NCBI GenBank assembly: GCA_014607495.2
Contig: CP053160.1
Coordinates: forward strand, 6,448,001 to 6,512,000
Origin: Carposina sasakii
Lineage: Eukaryota; Arthropoda; Insecta; Lepidoptera; Carposinidae
Reading direction: 5' to 3'
DNA: 64,000 nt
Shown: positions 57,911 to 64,000 of the stretch, in pieces
Layout: every line of letters starts with the position of its first letter
Numbering within the stretch: position 1 is the first letter of the stretch
Notes under the pieces: generated by a model
What the model was told of the DNA's origin: nothing
The model's input: the letters and a program-made list of their open reading frames with translations, nothing else
Databases searched by the model: none
Made by a program: the position numbers and the translations under genes

Positions 57911-60900
57911 AGACTAATTACATTTTGAATTTATTTTGAACGCCCTTTTTTCTTTTTTATTTGCTTTATTTTTATGGCGATAGTTGTAAAATTTAAACTG
58001 CCTTCTCACCGCTTAGTAATAAATTGGGGTCGTAAACGATCTTGACTAATTACCGTAAAATATTTTAATTTGATTAAGTTCTGAGTTGTGAGAATTTAAC
58101 TCAGAGATTTTATAGTGCTACGTAATACGTACTTACGACTTACTCAATTTAATCTCTAGTTATATTATCTATCTGGTTATATACCGCTATATAATAACAA
58201 TCACTACGTTCCTGTCGGTGACCTAATAAATAACAAGCAGTAAATTACATTTATGTAATTTTATTATCAATGCAACGAATCCTTATATCGATAGTAACCG
58301 CAATAAATGCGTCCTCAATAACATCGTACTGTAATTAGATTATACTACGCTGCTATGTTACAAGGCCTTACTACAGAACTAAATCGGGTAGTGAAATGAC
58401 AACAACACCCATAAACCCAATTTAGTAAGTGCCATTGCATTTTACAGACACATTTTATAGTTTCTTCCTATTTCTACAAATTACTTGTTACAGATTAATG
58501 AGTGGTAGAAATTTAAGAAAATTAAAAAAACTTAAAAGTATAAAATAAATATGTATTTAAATAAATATTAAACTGACACATAATAAAATATTTCTAGGTT
58601 TATTTATTCAGACATAAGCTTAGAATAAACTGCAATTTCTAAACTATGCAACAAAGTAACTCGTGCCAAATGCCATTCCGAAACAATTGAATGCGTTTCA
58701 ACGTAAGTCGTATACGAAAATCAATAGCATTTCCCATAAATCAACCTACGCTTCTCTACGCGCTGTCAATAATGTTTTGTAAGGGTCCGTCCATATGTTG
58801 TGTGCAGAATTATTTTTAAAAGTATGTAAGTACGTTTCAGCAATATCATTTCTAGTTTCTCTCCAATAATAAATTAAATTAAGTAGCTAAAAGTGAAGAT
58901 GAGGTATAAATCAAGGGTGTATGAAATTGCAGATGCAATAAAGTAAAATATAGATAGATAAATTTCTTTATTGAACTACAAATTTTTTATACACGGATGA
59001 TTTTTTTTGAATACGAAATATATCATTTAATTATGTATTGAAAAAAAATCGGAAATAACAAAGTTATAAAAAAAATATTTGATCCACGGATTTGCCAGTC
59101 CTGCTGATCAGTCAATCAACAGCATTAACCAAATATCTGGATTCTAGGTAAATAAATAACAGCCCGTATCAGCAATAAACATAGTTAACAAACTACCGTG
59201 TAACAGAATCACAATCGTTTGCTGTATCACAAACATCGCAAACATTCGATATCAGTCGCATTGGAGCACACTACATTATCATATTGCATAGACTGATTGA
59301 TGTCAAAGGTTGTCCTAATGGGGACTCGATACGGTAGATACGTTATCTATTGATATACGAGTACAACTTTCACATAAACACGTACACCTATTTATTTTTC
59401 CGCATACTTGCCGTATGCGTAAATAAAACGTATACGAATTCGTGTGTTGACTGTACACGTGCTTACTCATCCGATGTTGAATTGACTGCATCTAAATATC
59501 TTTTGACTATACGAATTTGTTTCGGTAAAAATATACGAACGCTCGGTTGTCGCTTACATTAAATTTGTATTTGTAGCTTTTGGAATAAATTTATGGTAAC
59601 GCGGAGTTGTTTACATTTTAGTCGTCACATTTTGTAAGTAATATGGTGTTTATAAAGTTTTCTTACCTTATATATTTATATCTTTAAATATTTTATGGAG
59701 TTTATAAGTTATGACAACATTTTGTACTTGTCTATTTATTTCATTCTCAAGCAGGACTCGCTACCTTTTAAAACGTTCATTACTACATAAATTACAAAGC
59801 TATGTAGATACTTATTTAGTTTAACTCATTCTAAAAATACACGAAAACAAAAATCTAATCGTCATATCCTCATCAAAGATATTTATTTTCCAATTATGAG
59901 GTAAAAAAAGTTATATTTCGACCAAATATGTTAAGAATGCTCGCCGACTCTGTGTAATCTAAACAGAGTGATGGTTAAAGTATCTTGTTATTTCGCAGTT
60001 TAATTTAAATATGTAAATTTTATTAGGCATAATACGGGCTGAGGACTCTTGAATTGCAAATGAATGTCACATTACGCTTTATAGGCTGGTAGCCAATTCG
60101 TCGGACCGTTTCTTTCATCCATGGCAAATTTTCACTAAGAAATATTTCCAAATTTTTTGGCGATTTCGGTACTAATACCCGTATCTATAAAAAAAATATA
60201 ATATTAATTATTTTTGCCCAAGTAATGGTTGTCATTCTAAAGTTGAAAATTTTTGACAGATAGAACTGTGTGAAGCCAACGGCCATAGAATAACGGAAGA
60301 ATTCTAGTGACAGTGCCATAATTTAAGAATAATCTTAGCTATAAGTAATTACTTCGTCAAAAAAAAAACAAAAGAATACGAGTACCTACATAAAAGTACG
60401 AGTAGGTACCTATTAACATCTCTACCTCAACTAAAAAAATCCTCTCAATGTATTACTCGTCCCCGAAATTTTATTTTTGGGCAGATTTTTTGTAACTGCT
60501 GATGAAACTCCATCATGGCTGGAGACAGTATTATCCGGGCAAAGAATATATTTTTCCTTTTGGATAAAAATGAATCTGACACAAATCCCTAAAATGTGTT
60601 ATTTGGCGATCGCCCGCTCATTATGGTTCTTATACATCGTGAGCCTCCGACATTTTGTCCAATGCAAAATATTGTATATTCACTCAAATATTTCCTAACT
60701 AGTGAGCCGCCTTGCTTCGCTTTTATATTATCTTCTAAGCAATCGCCTTTGCTTCTCTTAATAATAAAATGCTTATTTAATTCACGTGGAAACCATTATC
60801 TAATCTGGACATTAAAAAACAGTTGATTGAGCATGAACAAACTTGATAATATCCATTCAGTTTTAGGCTTTCTCTTATCTTCAGGTTAATAGCGCCATTA

Positions 60901-62326
60901 CACGGGTTGATACTTTCTTAATTTTCTTTAGAATCCTATATGTACACATTTTAAATAAAATGAGTAGATTATCCCTTACATTCAACTAATACCAAACAGA
61001 CAAGCTTTATTATTTCCATAATATTAAGAAGTGGGTACCGAGAAATGTAGAGACATAATAGGCCTTTCTAATGCCCTAAATCGTTAATGAAATTCGTCTA
61101 TTCACGGGAAAACTTATCTTGAATTCCATTACTTACATAGTCTATTACTTAGCAACAGAAAATAAGGCGTCATGCATAACATAGTAACTGCTAAAAGCGC
61201 ATCCAGTAACGGCATTGGTTGCCTAAGATTAGTAATATAAAGAAGAGACACTTTTAACAGCTGTGTAGGATAAAGATATTCTTAAATGAACTTTGACAAT
61301 TTACATTTTTATTTGTTCTTAACTTTATTTTTTACTTCTTTATCAGGGCAGTTGAAAAGATCGATTCAAGTCGAAATATCGATTTTAATAATAATAGTAA
61401 TTACTACGTACTTAGTAATTTTTTTAAAATCGACATCTTAGTATGAGCGTTATCCGACTTTGAACTCAGACTCTTCCATACAAACGTCTCATCATACAAA
61501 AGTTAAGGAGTAGTTCCACGTTTGTTCGTATTGAACGGCAAGTACTAGTAGCGGATGGACATTATTTAAACTGTCATATCGAGTACGAGTAACGTATGGC
61601 TAAAGCGAGAATATACCACAATTTGTTCAAGTTTTCTACGAAAGTGCTGTAATTTGTTGAAGTCTAGCCTCGTTGGCGTGGAGAAATAGGAACCTTTTTA
61701 TCTGTCTCCATCTCCGTATCGTATTAAATTGAGATATTTTCTACCGTATGATGTGTCTAGGTATATTTTTATTATAACTAGGTAACTTAACGCTAAAACT
61801 AAGTAATTTTTATCTGACTGATTTAAGTTTTTAATTATTTTACTTAACCAAACTGTTCACATTACTTAATCATTTAGCAAATAATTAATTTATACTTGCA
61901 TCAGATACGAAAATAAAATATTTTCGGTGAATATTGGGTCACAGAATTAAAAGTATTTTAAATGAAAAACATAGCCATATTTGATTTTTTTACAGAATAA
62001 CTAATATTTCACTTCTTGCATTTTATTAGGTTTAAAAAACCGTGATGCCTTTCTGTATTTTTTTGGTATATAATAGAATACTTAAGAGCGTAGTTGCTGA
62101 TTCACTGACAATATTGGAACTAAATTGATAGCATCTTTGGCTACACCTTTAACAAGCAGAACCGGGAGATTATTCTGAGATAAAATACCTCGCTTTGTTT
62201 TGACTGAATTATTTAGTTTAGACCAATGGTTAAACTAAAAAATGTGCAATGTAAAAGCATAAAATTTATAAAGACATTTTAGTCAGTTTTTGCATTTAAT
62301 TTGCATATTTAAACAACCTTAGTCTG
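57911..62326. other. No confident gene
   Basis: 60483-60642 is exon-like on plus (a gggcag acceptor, FFVTADETPSWLETVLSGQ then hydrophobic residues, a GTGAGC donor). 61350-61453 has a very strong acceptor and a hydrophobic 33-codon frame ending in TAG. Neither links to a partner. 60697-60720 (actagtgagccgcc) resembles a Helitron 3' end on minus. The other parts are AT-rich. Confidence 0.3.
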
Positions 62327-62339
62327 GTTAAAATACGTA

Positions 62340-62415
62340 AAATTATTAATAAAGAAATGGAAAAAATTCCTCACCCAGGTGGGAATCGAACCCACGACCT
62401 CTGCATTCCGTGCCA
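62340..62415 (-). mobile_element. 5'-truncated tRNA-headed SINE, 13-bp target duplication
   Basis: A 76-bp insert between GTTAAAATACGTA at 62327-62339 and the same 13-mer at 62416-62428. On minus it starts 'tggcacggaatgcagaggtc', already past the A box, and keeps the B box and tail. A perfect duplication indicates a recent insertion. Confidence 0.88.
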
Positions 62416-62428
62416 GTTAAAATACGTA

Positions 62429-64000
62429 TACGTAATATGCCTTTTTAGATTGAAATTCAGGAATAAATTTTGAAATACATTTTATACCTCATCCAGTGCC
62501 AAAAAAAAGCATACAAACAAATACGTTTTAAACCAGTCATTAAATTTCGCGGCTTTGCACTCAAAAGAACGCCGAATTAATTTAATTAATTTCCATTATT
62601 ATTCCGCCATAAAATCAAGTTTTATTACGAAAACATGACATTCAACAACCGCTGTATACAATTGTTGTTTTATTTCTCAGAACCTAAGGTTGCAACTTGA
62701 AACTACGCCGCCGTATCTTTGGGAGCACATCCTTAATTCGTGTAATAAAAGTGAAATAAACCAGGGGATAATTGTTACGGCGGAGTGAGCCTATTCGTTC
62801 CTAATGTGTTCTTAGCTTTACTGAATTTTAACGACCGCACCGCCCTTATTCTGAGTTTGTTGAAATTAGAACCTTTTATGGTGGTGATATCGCATAATAA
62901 TTATGTGAAAGAGATCAGCTGTAGTGCCGTGGGATTGGACAAAAAAACTTCTTAAAAACGGATGCTATTTCAAAGTCGAACCTGAAATTAAATACTCCTA
63001 AAACACCTTTTAAGATGACATATTACAGCAAAATTAATAAAAGGTATGTGAGAAAGTATTTAGGATTAGCAACACATACAAATCTTATCCAAATTGATAA
63101 TTAATACAAACGACATTATATCCTAGACGTGGCTGTAGCATATCTTACGTAATCTTGCAGTTCTGGCAAATTCATTGTATGTATACAAACAGCGACCTTT
63201 TTTCATAATAAGATGTTTATTTCAGACTCCTTGCATTTAAAACAGATTAAAACCAGTGCTCAACTAAAAACCATTAAAGATATATCCTTTTCACTACTGC
63301 TACTAGCTAATAGAACCACTACCGTTTAACTGCGCTATTTATTGCGAACGGAATAAACCCTGAATTGCCATGTAAGGGGTTTCGCACATTTATTAAGTAC
63401 CCATCGGCAGTAAATCCATAGTATAAGAAATCAGTAGTTTATTCTCGGTACAAAGATGATAACCTCATTTACTTAAAGAAAAATTCCGTCTGCGTAAAAT
63501 TTTTGACAATTGAAATTACAAACACCCCAAAAAACCTCCTCGTGGCCACGCACTTCACGTCACTGTTTCTTCACTTGCGATCAGATTCTCGTCGGATTTA
63601 CGTGTATATTTCTATTATTTCTTAGTTATATTATATTGACTCAATACAGTCAATTTAATTAGACTTTCAGGTGCATAATAAGTCCCGCGGGGTACAAACA
63701 GATACTACATTCATATGAAAATAATTCTGTTTCAACATTATTAAAATTTTTGAAAATGTAAAGATTTTTGGGTGTTTGTTTTTCTTTTAAAGCGAACTGA
63801 GTGCTTCAACGACTACTCTTCAATAATTTTAAATTATGGAGAGATAATAAAAATTTACAAATATGTTTCAATAAGACCAGACGCTAATGAGAAATAAACT
63901 ACGTGCTTCTTTTAACAATGGTGCAATGAAGCGTAGGATATCGGCAAATGCCACTTTATGCGTTCCCAGTTGAGTGTCTCTTAAAATGGCTAGTCCATAC
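62429..64000. other. No gene; possible regulatory patch
   Basis: 62550-62890 is GC-richer with repeated homeodomain-type sites (attaatttaattaattt, gtgtaataaaagtg, ccataaaatc) and no open frame of note; it may be conserved non-coding DNA. The remaining sequence to the window edge shows no feature. An exon-like piece after the acceptor at 63226 (33 codons then TAA) is within chance. Confidence 0.3.

Overview
This is an AT-rich stretch of an insect genome, almost certainly Lepidoptera (species not determined). The evidence is the repeat content. There are several short Helitron-type elements that begin TC, end CTAG and sit between A and T; their 3' hairpins carry the 'cgcgggcgtcca' signature common in moths and butterflies. 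There are tRNA-headed SINEs, retroposons with GATG, TATG or ATAG tails, and the last codons of non-LTR reverse transcriptases (EAYVQQW and EAFTQQW type endings). Nothing looks bacterial or viral: there are no operons, ribosome binding sites, rRNA genes or CRISPR arrays.

No long coding region exists. The longest ATG-initiated frame is 129 codons (29969-30358), about what chance gives in 64 kb at this base composition. The window therefore reads as intergenic or intronic DNA packed with small mobile elements. The best gene candidate lies on the minus strand at 46336-45842. It has three short exons with phase-compatible splice sites, introns of 92 and 85 bases and a predicted protein of 105 residues of unknown function. 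Coding-like but broken fragments lie at 40970-41160 and 49745-50135, and isolated exon-like pieces at 18030-18106, 38.9-39.2 kb and 47.1-47.2 kb.

Layout. 0-6 kb: a Helitron remnant, a hAT-type MITE, a LINE 3' end, a CpG-rich non-coding block, three SINE loci. 6-13 kb: palindromic TAA-flanked MITEs, a TA-flanked MITE, one SINE. 13-20 kb: a TATG-tail retroposon with a 15-bp target duplication, a Helitron, a second SINE type, a LINE tail, and a possible 1.4 kb DNA transposon. 24-27 kb: three Helitrons, two almost touching. 27-37 kb: mostly empty, with a truncated SINE, a second hAT MITE, an inverted MITE pair and a 608-bp element with complex inverted ends. 39-46 kb: a Helitron interrupted by a MITE, a second dimeric SINE, more Helitron debris, then the small gene. 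47-64 kb: three TATG-tail retroposons, a second copy of the 0.37 kb MITE, a GATG-tail LINE end and one more SINE.

The most interesting structural result is a SINE with two tRNA-like heads around a common body. It occurs at two loci in opposite orientations, and one copy has a clean 13-bp target duplication around the whole dimer, so the dimer itself appears to be a mobile unit.
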